From positions 434,001-498,000 of the forward strand of contig JANFNE010000012.1 in assembly GCA_024867545.1 (NCBI GenBank): a stretch of DNA of 64,000 nt, in the 5' to 3' direction. Numbering within the stretch: position 1 is the stretch's first letter; every line of letters begins with the position of its first letter. A program made the translations under genes and the position numbers. Positions 1-10,120 of this stretch are shown here, piece by piece. The notes under the pieces were generated by a model, which was given only the letters and a program-made list of their open reading frames with translations, was not told the origin of the DNA and ran no database searches. The stretch comes from Phytopythium helicoides. Its lineage: Eukaryota; Oomycota; Peronosporomycetes; Pythiales; Pythiaceae.

Positions 1-1014
1 GATGTCATGCGGCGACTTGCCGTGCGATTGCTCTGGAGGTGTCCCAGCGATCGTTGCCACACGGTCTCCGCAGGTCTCAACCAATGGCACCAGCGGCGGT
101 TTGTCTGCGTCTGGGATTTGCATGTGGCACACTATTGGTCTGGCTTCTGGAGCTCCAGTGGGACTTCAGAAAGCGATCGAGGTTTGATTCAGTGATGTTT
201 GTATCCAATAATCTAACCATGAACTGAAATAAGGGGAGGTATGAGATGGACCACGCCGCTCTGAACGCCGAACATTCGGTTTCCGGCGCGCCACGTGACA
301 GGCAAGTCGGAGCTGCTCGCTTGGTACGGTACGAGGCGCATTGTGGTCGAGTGCGCGGGGTATCCTCACGTGGTGAGCCTTCTTCTACTAAATCATGGCT
401 GTTTGAAGCGAGCTTGGAGGCACAAGCTTCATCGGCCACAAACTCTTGAGGGTTGGAGGTGACGGCCATCAAGAAGTCAAGTCAAGTGATGCTTTACCTT
501 CACGGAACGGAGATCTGCGCGAGAGAAACTTGTTGGAGCCTGCTGGTCTTGAGACGATGTTGCTGCCGATCGTGTCCAGCATCACGTCTGTGTTGATGCC
601 GGCGTTACTCGATCAGCTTCCTACTGTACATACCACGCTGGAAAGGGGACGCACTTCGCGGGATTTGCCTCCTGGAGGTCCTGTCGTCGATCAAAATCCA
701 GGATAGCGAGCCGGACGGGCGATTCCGATTGTGCCGTGACACTCTCATGTGAGTTATACGGCGCAGAGTATCCATTCGCGCTCGTAAATGACCCTCGGAC
801 AGTGGCGCTGAGGTCGAGTACATTTCGACGCCTCGAGATCCGGAGGAGCGGTAGGAAACTGTACGCCCATGTGGCGGCGGGACGAAGTTTCGCCAGTCGA
901 GCGTCTCCACTCGCCATCACGAGCAACACGCGCATATGGCTCAAGCTAATGGCACTTGAGGTAAAGAGCTCCTCCACCGGCTTTTACTTCCTGAAGCAGC
1001 TGCATTATGTAGCT
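1..1014. other. Intergenic / unassigned left edge
   Basis: No reading frame here has a recognisable domain or a convincing start. Several short frames on both strands overlap each other, as expected by chance in GC-rich DNA. Part of a neighbouring gene or a decayed gene may lie here, but nothing supports a call. Confidence 0.4.
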
Positions 1015-1693
1015 TTATACGACCGTGAACTCGCGCAGGTAGGCGTAGAGGAACCAGACGTAGGCGCCACCGAAGAGCACGCGCTGCACCTGTGGCGGGA
1101 AGATGACGAGGAGCTGCACCATGACGCCCCAGAAGGCCATGAACAGGTAGGCGAGCGTCAGCATGTGCCAAATCGGCCACAGTCCGATGGTCCAGCTGCC
1201 GTCGCAGCCTCAGTGAGCACCTCCACAGCTTTCTCAGCCCTTCAACAGACCGCAAAACCACCTACCAGACACCCGAGAGCAGCATGAAGAAGAGCATGGC
1301 GTGCGTGGAGGAGCGCGCCGTCTCGTAGGACACACGCTCGCCGCAGATCATGGACCGGTAGACCTCGATGTAGCTGCCGAGCAGCACGACGACCGACGAG
1401 AGCGCGAACGCCAGGTGCACCATGGGTCGGTTGGCGCGCGGAGAGCGCAGAACTTCGTGCACGAAGCCGGCCTCGTGCAGCCCGAGGCTCGCGACGGTCA
1501 GGAACACGGCGGGCCACACGCGCTCCGAGACGAGCGTGAGCCACGAGCGCGGCGCCTTGCGCAGCCCCCGCGCGAGCTCCGAGGCCTCAGGCGCCTCGGG
1601 CACCATCGGGTCCGTCTCTTGCACGTTGTGAGGCGACTCGGGGGCCTCAGGGCGGCGCCCCACGCGCTCCTTGACGTCCTGCATCTCCATCAT
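1015..1693 (-). CDS. Small four-pass membrane protein, two exons
   Basis: The coding sequence is complement(join(1015..1195,1266..1693)), 202 aa, starting at a double Met (MMEM). The intron 1196..1265 (70 nt) has a GTAGGT donor and a GGCAG acceptor. Joining the exons keeps the frame and extends the hydrophobic region past what would otherwise be a stop. Residues 1-50 are polar and rich in Pro and Glu. Roughly four hydrophobic segments follow, the last ending near LREFTVV at the C-terminus. Topology and size are loosely reminiscent of small ciliary membrane proteins such as TMEM107, but I see no diagnostic motif, so the function is unknown. It is convergent with nothing nearby; its 5' end faces the 3' end of the START-zinc-finger array 230 bp away. 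Confidence 0.7.
1196..1265 (-). other. Intron of the four-pass membrane protein gene
   Basis: A 70-nt intron with GTAGGT at the 5' splice site and GGCAG at the 3' site. It interrupts a codon after the second base. Reading through it would stop the protein at its first bases. Confidence 0.7.
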
Positions 1694-1920
1694 CTTTGGC
1701 TTCTTGGCGCTGTGGGTGCACTCGCTGGAATTGCGGGATTTCGACCAATAGATAGCTTGTTTTGGTGATTTTTGTGAATTTGGGAGATTTGGTTGGATGA
1801 AAAGAAGGGAGAAGAATGAATGTAGAACATGTTGAAGCGGGTGACCACGCCACGAACTTTGAATGGGACGACACAGCTACTTACGGGCCACGCAATATAC
1901 AAACTGGTGGTCAAAAACGC

Positions 1921-4020
1921 TTACAGGCGCTGCCACTGGGGGCGTTGGGGCTGCTGCGAAAGGTAAACGCCGTTCTGCTGCGTGGTCTTGTACGTGGACT
2001 CGACGGCCTTGCTGAGCTCGAGCATCTGCGCGTAAAGCGAGCTCTGACGGTCAGAGCCCAAGGATGCGGCCGACGGTCTAGACGGTCTGCTGTTCCCACT
2101 TCCGAATGAGCTTGAACTAGAAGAGACCGATTCGGTGGAGGAGGCAGCTCGTCGCAGTCCGTGGATGTCGTACGGGACCAGAGCAGAGTCTCGCCGTGAA
2201 GGCTGGCAGTTCCCAAATCGAACGGGACCACTTCCGCTTCGAGCGTGTTGTGCCATTGCCAATGGCTGCGATGAGCCAGAAGAGCTGGTTGACGGTGGTT
2301 GGTGGCGAATGGCTGGCCTTAAAATGGAGGTGGCTCCACGCTCAATGACAGCGGGCTGCTGCGCTCGCTGGCTTGCAGATTTTTGTTGAGAGATTTGTTG
2401 TTGCTGCATCGCACGGGCCTTAGCAATCGACATGGGTGCCTGGAGCGGCACGGCATAGCCCTTGGCAACATCAACTGCTCGCCGCGGTTGCGCTGGGTTG
2501 CGAGTTTCTTTACCTCTAGCACTGGATGAGCTGAGGAGATCCCTTGAACTTCGCTGCGAGCCCAGTGAATCTGTCGTCGTTGTTACACTGCTGGAGATAG
2601 AGTCGCTCTGGTAGTCGTATAGGACAGTCGCGGCAGCAGGTTTTGGTCGGAGCACCGACGAGCTCGATGGCTGGAACCGAGGTTCGGCATCGGAAGCACT
2701 GGAGGCCGACCTTGATGTATTCGAGACACTGGATCGCTCCGAATGCGAGCCTCTACCGCCAGTGCTCGACGAGCGACTACCAGACGAGGATCCAGATCGT
2801 CCACGGGTTACAGATCGTTCACGGACGCTCCGCATCTGCTCGGACATGAGCATGTGCATCGGTGGAGGTGCGCAACCCGCACTTGCCACGAGTACGCAAG
2901 TCTTGCACGTCGTCACTCGCTCGAACTGACCGACTCCACCTCCCACGTTGATATCCAAGACAAAGATCTTCTTGTCGTTGCGGCATTTGGAGCAGACCAA
3001 CTGGCGGCAGACATCGCACGTTGAAAGTAAAGCACCACCGAAAAACCGCTTGGACCGACGGCACAGATAGCACTCGCTCGACCTCCGGTTTGTCTGCAGC
3101 ATTTCCACGCTGTCTCGCCGGCGGTGGATCATGTGCGTTAGTCGTTTCGCTTCAGCACATGCGAGCAGCTGCTTGATACTCCACACCGGTGTCGTCGGAG
3201 CAGTCAGGTCGATGATGTTGCCAGACACAAACACCTCGACGATCTTGTCGCTCTTCTGCCGATATAGACACCGGGCCGAGAACGGAGGGGAACGGGAGGA
3301 GTTGAAGGCCGACAAGTCAGGGAATTCTGGCAAGTCGACCGAGTGCACGAGATGAAAGCCGAGTCGCTCGCCTGTGTGTGGAGATTGCGTGTAGCCACTG
3401 AACTCGAGGTAGCACAGATCGTGGAACTTGCGTGCTCCAGCTGCAGCAGAAGCTGCCATTCCAGTAGATCGAACGAGGAACTTGTACCCGAGAAAAGAGT
3501 TCTCGTCCGAGCAACCGGCAGCGTTGGCATCGTCACTCAACGACCGGAGGATGGCGCAGTCAGCGACATCGCCCAGCATGAAGCTCGCAATGAGCGCCGT
3601 GTCTTCCTGTGTTGGTGCGAGCACCGCGAACATGGCGTTCTCGACTTTTCCTGCAGTGAAGCTCGTCGCGAGCACCGCTGGTGCAGTGAGAGCTGCGAGG
3701 TAGGACGACCGCAGGCGATGGGCGTCCCGCTCCGAGATGTCAGCCATCCCCTGCGTGAGCTCGGCATTGAGCTCCCGTGCAAGAGCTCGGCTGGTCTCTC
3801 CGTCGTTCCGCTCACGAAACATGCGCATGCCGTGGTCTGCAGGCGATGAGACCTGACGCCACCCCGGCGGATCGATCTCGCCATTGCGCATGAGCGAGTC
3901 GAACTGCGAGACCGTCTGCTCCAGAAGGCAAAGCATGACTCGCTTGGCAGCCGCTCGCTCGCGCGAGGACGAAGCGACCGCCGGCAGAGCCGAGCGAGAC
4001 AGCGGGAAGCTCGGCGCCAT
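1921..4020 (-). CDS. START-like / variant FYVE zinc-finger protein (array copy 1)
   Basis: 699 aa, intronless. I chose the ATG at 4020 (MAPSFPLSRSALP) because the copy at 9149 begins almost identically; the frame is open upstream only from a non-ATG codon. Residues about 20-300 resemble the START lipid-binding fold seen in the oomycete START/FYVE family, including FLGYKFLVRS, YLEFSGYTQSP and GERLGFHLVHSVDLPEFPDL. A zinc finger at about 317-375 has four Cys pairs: CYLC, CDVC, CSKC and CKTC. The canonical FYVE R-(R/K)-HHCR motif is missing, so phosphatidylinositol 3-phosphate binding is doubtful. Residues 400-660 are a Ser/Arg-rich low-complexity tail. The C-terminus carries a motif shared with the neighbours (LELSKAVESTYKTTQQNG). 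Likely a cytosolic or membrane-peripheral lipid-binding adaptor; the ligand is unknown. Confidence 0.88.
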   Translation of the reverse strand: MAPSFPLSRSALPAVASSSRERAAAKRVMLCLLEQTVSQFDSLMRNGEIDPPGWRQVSSPADHGMRMFRERNDGETSRALARELNAELTQGMADISERDAHRLRSSYLAALTAPAVLATSFTAGKVENAMFAVLAPTQEDTALIASFMLGDVADCAILRSLSDDANAAGCSDENSFLGYKFLVRSTGMAASAAAGARKFHDLCYLEFSGYTQSPHTGERLGFHLVHSVDLPEFPDLSAFNSSRSPPFSARCLYRQKSDKIVEVFVSGNIIDLTAPTTPVWSIKQLLACAEAKRLTHMIHRRRDSVEMLQTNRRSSECYLCRRSKRFFGGALLSTCDVCRQLVCSKCRNDKKIFVLDINVGGGVGQFERVTTCKTCVLVASAGCAPPPMHMLMSEQMRSVRERSVTRGRSGSSSGSRSSSTGGRGSHSERSSVSNTSRSASSASDAEPRFQPSSSSVLRPKPAAATVLYDYQSDSISSSVTTTTDSLGSQRSSRDLLSSSSARGKETRNPAQPRRAVDVAKGYAVPLQAPMSIAKARAMQQQQISQQKSASQRAQQPAVIERGATSILRPAIRHQPPSTSSSGSSQPLAMAQHARSGSGPVRFGNCQPSRRDSALVPYDIHGLRRAASSTESVSSSSSSFGSGNSRPSRPSAASLGSDRQSSLYAQMLELSKAVESTYKTTQQNGVYLSQQPQRPQWQRL

Positions 4021-4821
4021 CGCTCGCCAAGTTGGTTTATGCCAAAGGAGCGAGAGACACGTTGACTCCAAGTGGCGAGATTCGCCTTCGGTGGGGCTGG
4101 CGGCGACTTCAGCGGTGGGCGTAGCTTTCCCGGGCGGGAAGCACCAGAGAGGGACAATTCAAGTGGGCCCTTGATACCCTGCTGCTGATGGAGCGAGAAG
4201 CGCTGCCAGCCGCAGGTCAAGACGATAGCGCACAGGTATCAGGTGCTGCGTAACGTGGAGGAGTGGGAGCTCATGACACGCACGACCTGGTCGTCGACCA
4301 TGCTAGCGACGAGCAATACTGTACAGGCAGTCAGAGCTCGACAGTGCACCGGTCAGCACTCGATCACCACGAGGATCAACGAGCGAGCACAGGTGTAGCG
4401 AGGCAAAAGGCGTGGCGGCAGGAAGGTGGACCGAACTCTCGACCCAAAGTTGAGGAGTCGGACGATGGTCTCGCGAAATCTATGGGGAGGCGAGTCAGCC
4501 CGAGTCGACTTGAAGGCGCGGGAAGCTGTGCTACGCTCGTAAGCGGCCCCCATCTCCGTCCAAAGACATCACACAATCTTCACCCTGACGTTGCAGTCGA
4601 CTGGATTCACTCACGGCGAAGCGCGTCAGCCAGCTCGTCATGTGTGGCGGCGTGTCCGGAGTACGACATGAAGCCTTCAAGTAGTGTAATAGTCGTATGG
4701 TGGATACAGTGGCAAGCTTTGCACGCTGACTTCTCGACATGCTCAATAGATCCTGCTCTTCCTAGACAACAACAGCGTTTTCATTTCCGCATTCTCACCA
4801 CGAACACTACATATCACACGC
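4021..4821. other. Intergenic, upstream region of array copy 1
   Basis: This stretch separates two same-strand genes and should hold the promoter of the 4020 gene. It contains GGCGGGAAGC at 4133-4142, shared with the region before the 9149 gene. No other gene is supported; open frames here lack domains. Confidence 0.5.
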
Positions 4822-6603
4822 TCACCCTCGACGGAGTCCAGCCATCATGACTGCAGCATTGCGCTGTGCCAGCGAGTACGTGTTCTCGGCCATGTCGCTG
4901 ATCTGCTGTAGACGCAACCACATCTGCTGCTGCTCGTCGAGACCGTCGTGATTGCTACGAGGGGTCGAATAAACCCCAGCTGAGGCCACCGGGGGCTCAA
5001 CAAACTCTTGTGGGCTGCGAATCACCAGCGCTCCCATGGGACTTGGTGCGGACGACGAGTGCACATGGTTCTTCGCCGCTGTTTTCCCAGCTTCCAGTAC
5101 CCTTGCGTCCGACTCGTTGATGATTGTGGCTGCCCGTCGCTCGGTAGCTTCTGGAAGTGAAGTCCGATGGCCGCGTTCGCTCCGACCCTTTTTACTGGAA
5201 GCCGCAGGCTTCATCTTCGTTTCTGTTTTTTCCGTTGCAGGTGTGGCATCAGCCTGCTTGGAGAATTCTGTTGTCTTGAACGCGGATGGAGTCACAAGAT
5301 CGGATTTGTAGGAGGTCATTTCATCCCTGCATGTTGGTGTATCCACGCTCCGATTGCTTCGAGTGGCACTTCCACGTCGAGCTCGATCTTGGACAGCACT
5401 CTGGAAATCGCGTCGGCATGAGTTGGCGATGCGAACACAGGTCATGCACGCCACAACCTTCTTGAACTGACCCATGACACCCTCGGCATCTCCGTAGAAG
5501 ACGCGCTTGGCTGCATGACACCGCGAGCATACTCCTTGACCGCAGACATAACAAGAAATGAGCCGAGAGCGACCTCCAGCCCCTCCACTAGGGCCGATCA
5601 CACCCTTGCGAGCATTGGAGCCGTGACACACACTGCAGATTGTTGACGACGCAAGTGTGGGCACAGACTTCGTCGATGAAGAGGACGATGATCGAGATGA
5701 CCGCTGACGACGAGTCGAGCGCGGATGGTTCCGCTCGTACTGGTGTGCCAAGTTCGTCAAGCGTCTGGCTTCGGCAAGGTCGAGCAGCCTAACGACGCCA
5801 GTGATGGCTCCGACAACCAGAAAGTTGGACAGAGGGCGAACGATCATGCCGGAAAGGTCCATGTTGGCGAGCGCGAACACTTCGACGAGCTTGTCATTAC
5901 GTTGCCGGTAGATGTACCGGATGCTCTGCAACGCCTCAATGGCTTGGTGCCCGCTCAGGTCTGGGAATTTGGGCAAGTGTACTGTGTGCATGAGGTGGTA
6001 GCCTAGACGCTCTCCTGTGGAAGACCTCGTCATACCGGTGCTCTCGAGGTACAGACTGCTGCGGTGCTTGACGATATGCGGGTCTGTCGGCGATTTCTTG
6101 ACGAAGTACTTGTATCCGAGGAAGTGGAATGGCCTGTCCGTTGATGGCGGCTCCAAGGTGTGCACGATCGCGCAGTCGGCGACTTCGTCGTGCATGAAGG
6201 TGACGACGAGTGCAAGCTCCTGTTGGCTCTGCGTCACAACCGCTTCCATGGCGTTCTCAACGAGTCCGTGGCCAACACCACTCAACAACAGTGTTGGTGG
6301 CGCGAGTGCAGCCCGGGTTTTGGCAAGCACCGGTTCCTTGAGGCAATTGGTTAACTCTCTCGTAAGCTGCTTGGAGGTGGCGCCAGCTTGTCGCTCACGA
6401 TACACAGCCAGCTCATCGTGCGATGACTGGGGCTTCCAACGTTGGAGGTCGACCCCGTTCTTGCCAGAATATGCGAAGTCCTCGAACTCGCGCACCGTGT
6501 TCGCCAGCATGATGTCCATGAAGCGCCGGCATGCCGTGTGTTCGGACTCGCCGACGTTGAGCTTGGGGACGTGCTCGCGAGGAATCGGGAACGTCCGAGG
6601 CAT
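4822..6603 (-). CDS. START-like / variant FYVE zinc-finger protein (array copy 2)
   Basis: 593 aa, intronless, ATG at 6603 (MPRTFPIPREHVPKLNVGES). The START-like region spans about residues 20-290, with FLGYKYFVKKSPTD, SLYLESTGMTRSSTGERLGY and HLPKFPDLSG nearly matching the copy at 7470-9149. A Ser-rich linker leads to the zinc finger at about 323-389, with Cys pairs CSVC, CYVC, CSRC and CMTC and no RHHCR motif. The tail contains a Lys/Glu-rich stretch and ends with the family motif (ISDMAENTYSLAQRNAAV). The shared order of domains and orientation shows it arose by tandem duplication. Compared with copy 1, the Ser-rich tail is shorter. Molecular ligand and partner are unknown. Confidence 0.88.
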   Translation of the reverse strand: MPRTFPIPREHVPKLNVGESEHTACRRFMDIMLANTVREFEDFAYSGKNGVDLQRWKPQSSHDELAVYRERQAGATSKQLTRELTNCLKEPVLAKTRAALAPPTLLLSGVGHGLVENAMEAVVTQSQQELALVVTFMHDEVADCAIVHTLEPPSTDRPFHFLGYKYFVKKSPTDPHIVKHRSSLYLESTGMTRSSTGERLGYHLMHTVHLPKFPDLSGHQAIEALQSIRYIYRQRNDKLVEVFALANMDLSGMIVRPLSNFLVVGAITGVVRLLDLAEARRLTNLAHQYERNHPRSTRRQRSSRSSSSSSTKSVPTLASSTICSVCHGSNARKGVIGPSGGAGGRSRLISCYVCGQGVCSRCHAAKRVFYGDAEGVMGQFKKVVACMTCVRIANSCRRDFQSAVQDRARRGSATRSNRSVDTPTCRDEMTSYKSDLVTPSAFKTTEFSKQADATPATEKTETKMKPAASSKKGRSERGHRTSLPEATERRAATIINESDARVLEAGKTAAKNHVHSSSAPSPMGALVIRSPQEFVEPPVASAGVYSTPRSNHDGLDEQQQMWLRLQQISDMAENTYSLAQRNAAVMMAGLRRG

Positions 6604-7469
6604 GTTGATACGTCAGGAGCTACGCCTGGCCAGGCAAATTCGGGAATAAACAGGTCTTGTACGAAGGCGGCGACTCCGCCTGAGACCGACGCCCTCATCG
6701 TGGGGTGGGATCGAGCGCCAGCCAAATGACCACCCGAGTGCCATGCCACTCACTTGGCCGAGATGGCTCATTTTGGTGGCGAGTCCGGTTGAAGTGGGCA
6801 GACTGCTCGCTTGACTCGTTTGACAAGCATTCGACCATGGAGCGTGCGTGGTTGATGTTGGCAGTTGCTGCGTGTGCATCAAAGTGGTGTCTCGGTGGGA
6901 TTCGTTGAGGGAAGAGCGGTTGCACTTAGTGGTGAAAGTTTCCCGTGAGGCTTTGCAGAGAGCTCGACGTGAAACTGGACGCGGGCGTACAGTTGATGGT
7001 AACCAACTGGGATTGCGCGAGAGCCCTCGAAACTTGGGAGTGGCCCGTAAGCAGTCTGCAGAGAGCGCAGACACCGCCGTGGAGCTTGACTGATTGTTGT
7101 ACACTCATAGGATGCACACACTGTCGAGCGATATTGCCGCGAGACCACCGCGACAAACTACGAGGTGACGTATCGAGTTGAGTGTTTACAGCGATCGATG
7201 GCATGTCGGCGTGAGACTGGAGCGACTTGAAGCCTCTCGACCAGCACTAGTCGTGACGGCGACGACGCAAAAACCGGTGTTGCTCATTTTGGGATCGGAA
7301 TCAACCGCTCATCCTCGTTGCAGTGGGCAGTGCGATTTGTAAAACAGGAGACCACCTCTCTTCAACGAACTTTTTGCCCCGTGGTCGTCACGAGTTCAAA
7401 CCATTCACTTCAATATCGATTCATAATAATTGACCTAGACTAGAGTTCCAGCAACTTCGACCGCTGCTA
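6604..7469. other. Intergenic between array copies 2 and 3
   Basis: An 866-bp spacer with no supported gene. It should contain the promoter of the 6603 gene and the 3' flank of the 9149 gene. I saw no repeat or RNA gene in it. Confidence 0.5.
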
Positions 7470-9149
7470 CTAGTGGTGGCGTTGCTGTTGCAGCAGCTCG
7501 CCATTGTGCTGCGTCGTGTGGTAGGCTGTCTCGGCCACCTTCTGCAGCTCCAGCAGCCTAGCATACAGCTCGGCCTGTTGCGAGTAGCTGCCGACCGAGC
7601 TCGAGCGGAGCGACATGGACGACTGCGAGTACGACGACGACTCATCGCTCATAGACCACGTCGAGTCGCTCTCGACGCTGCGGTTGTACATGCTGCTGCT
7701 CTTGCCGATCGTGCCTCGCCGCGGTCGTGCACCGCTGCTCTCGACACTCGGCGGTCCCATGCGGAGGCGGTCAATAGCTACTGTCGCCTCAACAACCGGG
7801 TCCATGTCATCGCTCATCGCCAACGAACTCACGGTCGAGTGGCTGAACCGCACGGTCTCGTCCATATGCCCTGCAGACGGGTAGGACGAGCCCGAAGAGG
7901 ACGAGTTGTACGACAGATATGTTCGCGATCGCTTCGATCCGTTCGATGACGATGAGTTGCTCCCAGTCTCGCTCTCGGTCATGAAAGGCGGAGCGTATCC
8001 AGCATTCGCAACGAGCACGCAGGTGTGGCACGCCTGGATCTTTTGAAACTTGCCCAGCACACCTTCAGGGTCACGCACAAACACGCGCTTGGTGCGTCGG
8101 CAGCGTCCACACACGAGCTGTCCACACACGTGACACTTGACGGGGACTCCAGCACCTAGCAGCTTCATGACGTTTTTGCCAGATGAGCCTTGTCCTTGGC
8201 ACACTCCACAGCTCGCACCACTGCTCAGCAGGCGACCAGCGTGCGGGTGCTCGTGCATGACTCGCTGTTTGGTCATCTGCGTGAGGCGTCGAGACTCGGC
8301 ACACGCCGGGAGGCGAGCGATGCCAAAGAGCGTCGTCATGGTAAACATGTTGCCGATCGGCTTGAGGAACGAGCCGCCAATGTCGAGGTTGCCGAGCATG
8401 AAGACCTCGACGGTGGCGTCCGACTTTTGCCGGTACAGGTAACGCACGGACTGGAGCGCGCGGATCGAGTTGCGCGATTGGAGGTTGGGGAACTCGGGCA
8501 GGTCGACCGAGTGCATGAGGTGGTAGCCAAGCGTCTCGCCCGTGGCGGGGCACTTGGTGTAGCCGCAGTACTCGAGGTAGAGGCTGTCCCGGTGCTTGAG
8601 CATGTGGCCCTCAGTCGGGCTCTTGCGCACAAAGTACTTGTAGCCGAGGAAGCGGTGCGGCTGGTCGTGCGTGGGGGCCTCCATGGTCGACAGGATGGCG
8701 CAGTCGGCCACGTCCTCGTGCAGGAACTTGACGACAAGCGCCAGGTCGTCGTGGGTCTCGGTGACGACGGCGTACATGGCGTTCTCGATGCGTCCGGGGC
8801 ACGTCCCCGTCATGAGCATCGTGGGGGAGGCGAGCGCCGCCACGGCGTCTCGGTTGGGCATGAGCAGCGAGGTGCCGTCGTGCTCGTTCTCGGCCCTGAG
8901 CGCCTTGGCGACGGCCGCGCTGGTGGCTCCGAGCTCTCGCTCGCGGAAGACGAGCACCTTGTCCTGGGTGGACATGTGCTTCCACCGGCGTCCGTCGACC
9001 ACGCCACGGCCCGCGAGCGCGAACTTGGCGTACTCGCTCACCGTGTGGCCCAGCAGCGCGTCCATCATGCGCTTGGCGGCCGCGCGCTCCTCGGCGGGCA
9101 CGTCGACCGTCGGCAGCAGCGCGCGCGGCAGCGGGAAGCTCGGCGCCAT
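7470..9149 (-). CDS. START-like / variant FYVE zinc-finger protein (array copy 3)
   Basis: 559 aa, intronless. The ATG at 9149 gives MAPSFPLPRALLPTV, matching the start of copy 1. The START-like region covers about residues 20-295, with FLGYKYFVRKSPTEG, SLYLEYCGYTKCPATGE and HSVDLPEFPNLQ. The zinc finger at about 314-377 has CGVC, CHVC, CGRC and CHTC, separated as in the other copies and lacking the FYVE RHHCR element. The tail (380-540) is Ser-rich, and the protein ends in the family motif (LLELQKVAETAYHTTQHNG). It is the most compact and regular of the five tandem copies. A long open frame on the opposite strand across this gene is a codon-bias shadow. Confidence 0.9.
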   Translation of the reverse strand: MAPSFPLPRALLPTVDVPAEERAAAKRMMDALLGHTVSEYAKFALAGRGVVDGRRWKHMSTQDKVLVFRERELGATSAAVAKALRAENEHDGTSLLMPNRDAVAALASPTMLMTGTCPGRIENAMYAVVTETHDDLALVVKFLHEDVADCAILSTMEAPTHDQPHRFLGYKYFVRKSPTEGHMLKHRDSLYLEYCGYTKCPATGETLGYHLMHSVDLPEFPNLQSRNSIRALQSVRYLYRQKSDATVEVFMLGNLDIGGSFLKPIGNMFTMTTLFGIARLPACAESRRLTQMTKQRVMHEHPHAGRLLSSGASCGVCQGQGSSGKNVMKLLGAGVPVKCHVCGQLVCGRCRRTKRVFVRDPEGVLGKFQKIQACHTCVLVANAGYAPPFMTESETGSNSSSSNGSKRSRTYLSYNSSSSGSSYPSAGHMDETVRFSHSTVSSLAMSDDMDPVVEATVAIDRLRMGPPSVESSGARPRRGTIGKSSSMYNRSVESDSTWSMSDESSSYSQSSMSLRSSSVGSYSQQAELYARLLELQKVAETAYHTTQHNGELLQQQRHH

Positions 9150-10120
9150 GTCGGTGGCTGGGGCTTCGCTTCGGCAGCGCGGGGCGGAACGCGGAATGAG
9201 CAAGCCTCAAGGAAGAGCCGGCGGGAAGCGAGTTGAGCCGACAGAGTGGCACGCGCGCCCGGCGCTGGCGAGCAGCTACGGCTGATTCAAGCGGCAGCAG
9301 CGGATCCCCCGCGTGCTGACGCCGTGGGACGCCGGCGCAGTGTCCGGGAGGCTGAGAGGGAGCCGCAGACAGTCGCCAGGCTCATATCCTACGTCGGCGA
9401 GTGGCGCCGAGAGCGCGCCATGTGGAGCGCCACCTGGCGGCTTTGACATCGTGGTGACGGTCGCTGGAAATTTGTAGGGAGGATGTAGTTTGTTACTTTT
9501 TTTGTTATCAGAATAGTGGCGAATGCATACAAAGGAAACCTCTACGGAGTGAATAGAGTGGCATAATTAGTTGGTGATACTTTGGACGTATTCACGTCAG
9601 CAATCCGCCACGTGTGACGAGTTGGAACTGGCCGTCGACAGATGATGCGAAGCCCACGAGGAACCCGTGAGCAATGCCTGCCGCATGCAGGACCATCCAA
9701 CTGTATACGAAACGCGTGTGTGTGGTAGAGTACCGTGCCTTCAAGAGCACATTGGTGTATCCAAATCCTGATCCGATGACTGGCATCCTGCGCGATGTGC
9801 CGTGCGGCGGCTATCCTCTAGTCAATGGTACCGCTGACGCTCGCTGCCGACGCCTGCGTTTTGGCTTCGAGCGCACATCTTCGGGATCTGCGCCTGTCCC
9901 CGTCGACGCCAGCGTCGCAGCGCGTCTGCGGCGTTCGAAACTTTGCTGGTCGCTGCACAGGGATCCGCCCGCGACGTCTAGCTGGTCGACATCACATTCT
10001 GCTTCAGACTGGAGGCCAGGCATCGGGATCGGTTGGATGGAGTGGTAGGATACTGCCATTGCTGGCAGTGGGTGCATTGCTGCTGCTGCTGCTTGGGGAG
10101 GAGAATGGCGCTGGCTACGC
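9150..10120. other. Intergenic between array copies 3 and 4
   Basis: A 971-bp spacer. GGCGGGAAGC occurs at 9220-9229, about 75 bp before the 9149 start codon. On the minus strand 9592-10077 there are two short open frames separated by a stop, one partly hydrophobic, with no recognisable family; I do not call a gene. Confidence 0.45.

Noticed and set aside
8190..9236. Long open frame (348 codons) antisense to START-zinc-finger copy 3
   Set aside because: It mirrors a real gene in GC-rich, codon-biased DNA, and its translation has no domain.
9592..10077. Two consecutive minus-strand frames, one partly hydrophobic
   Set aside because: Separated by a stop, no domain, and no splice signals that join them convincingly.
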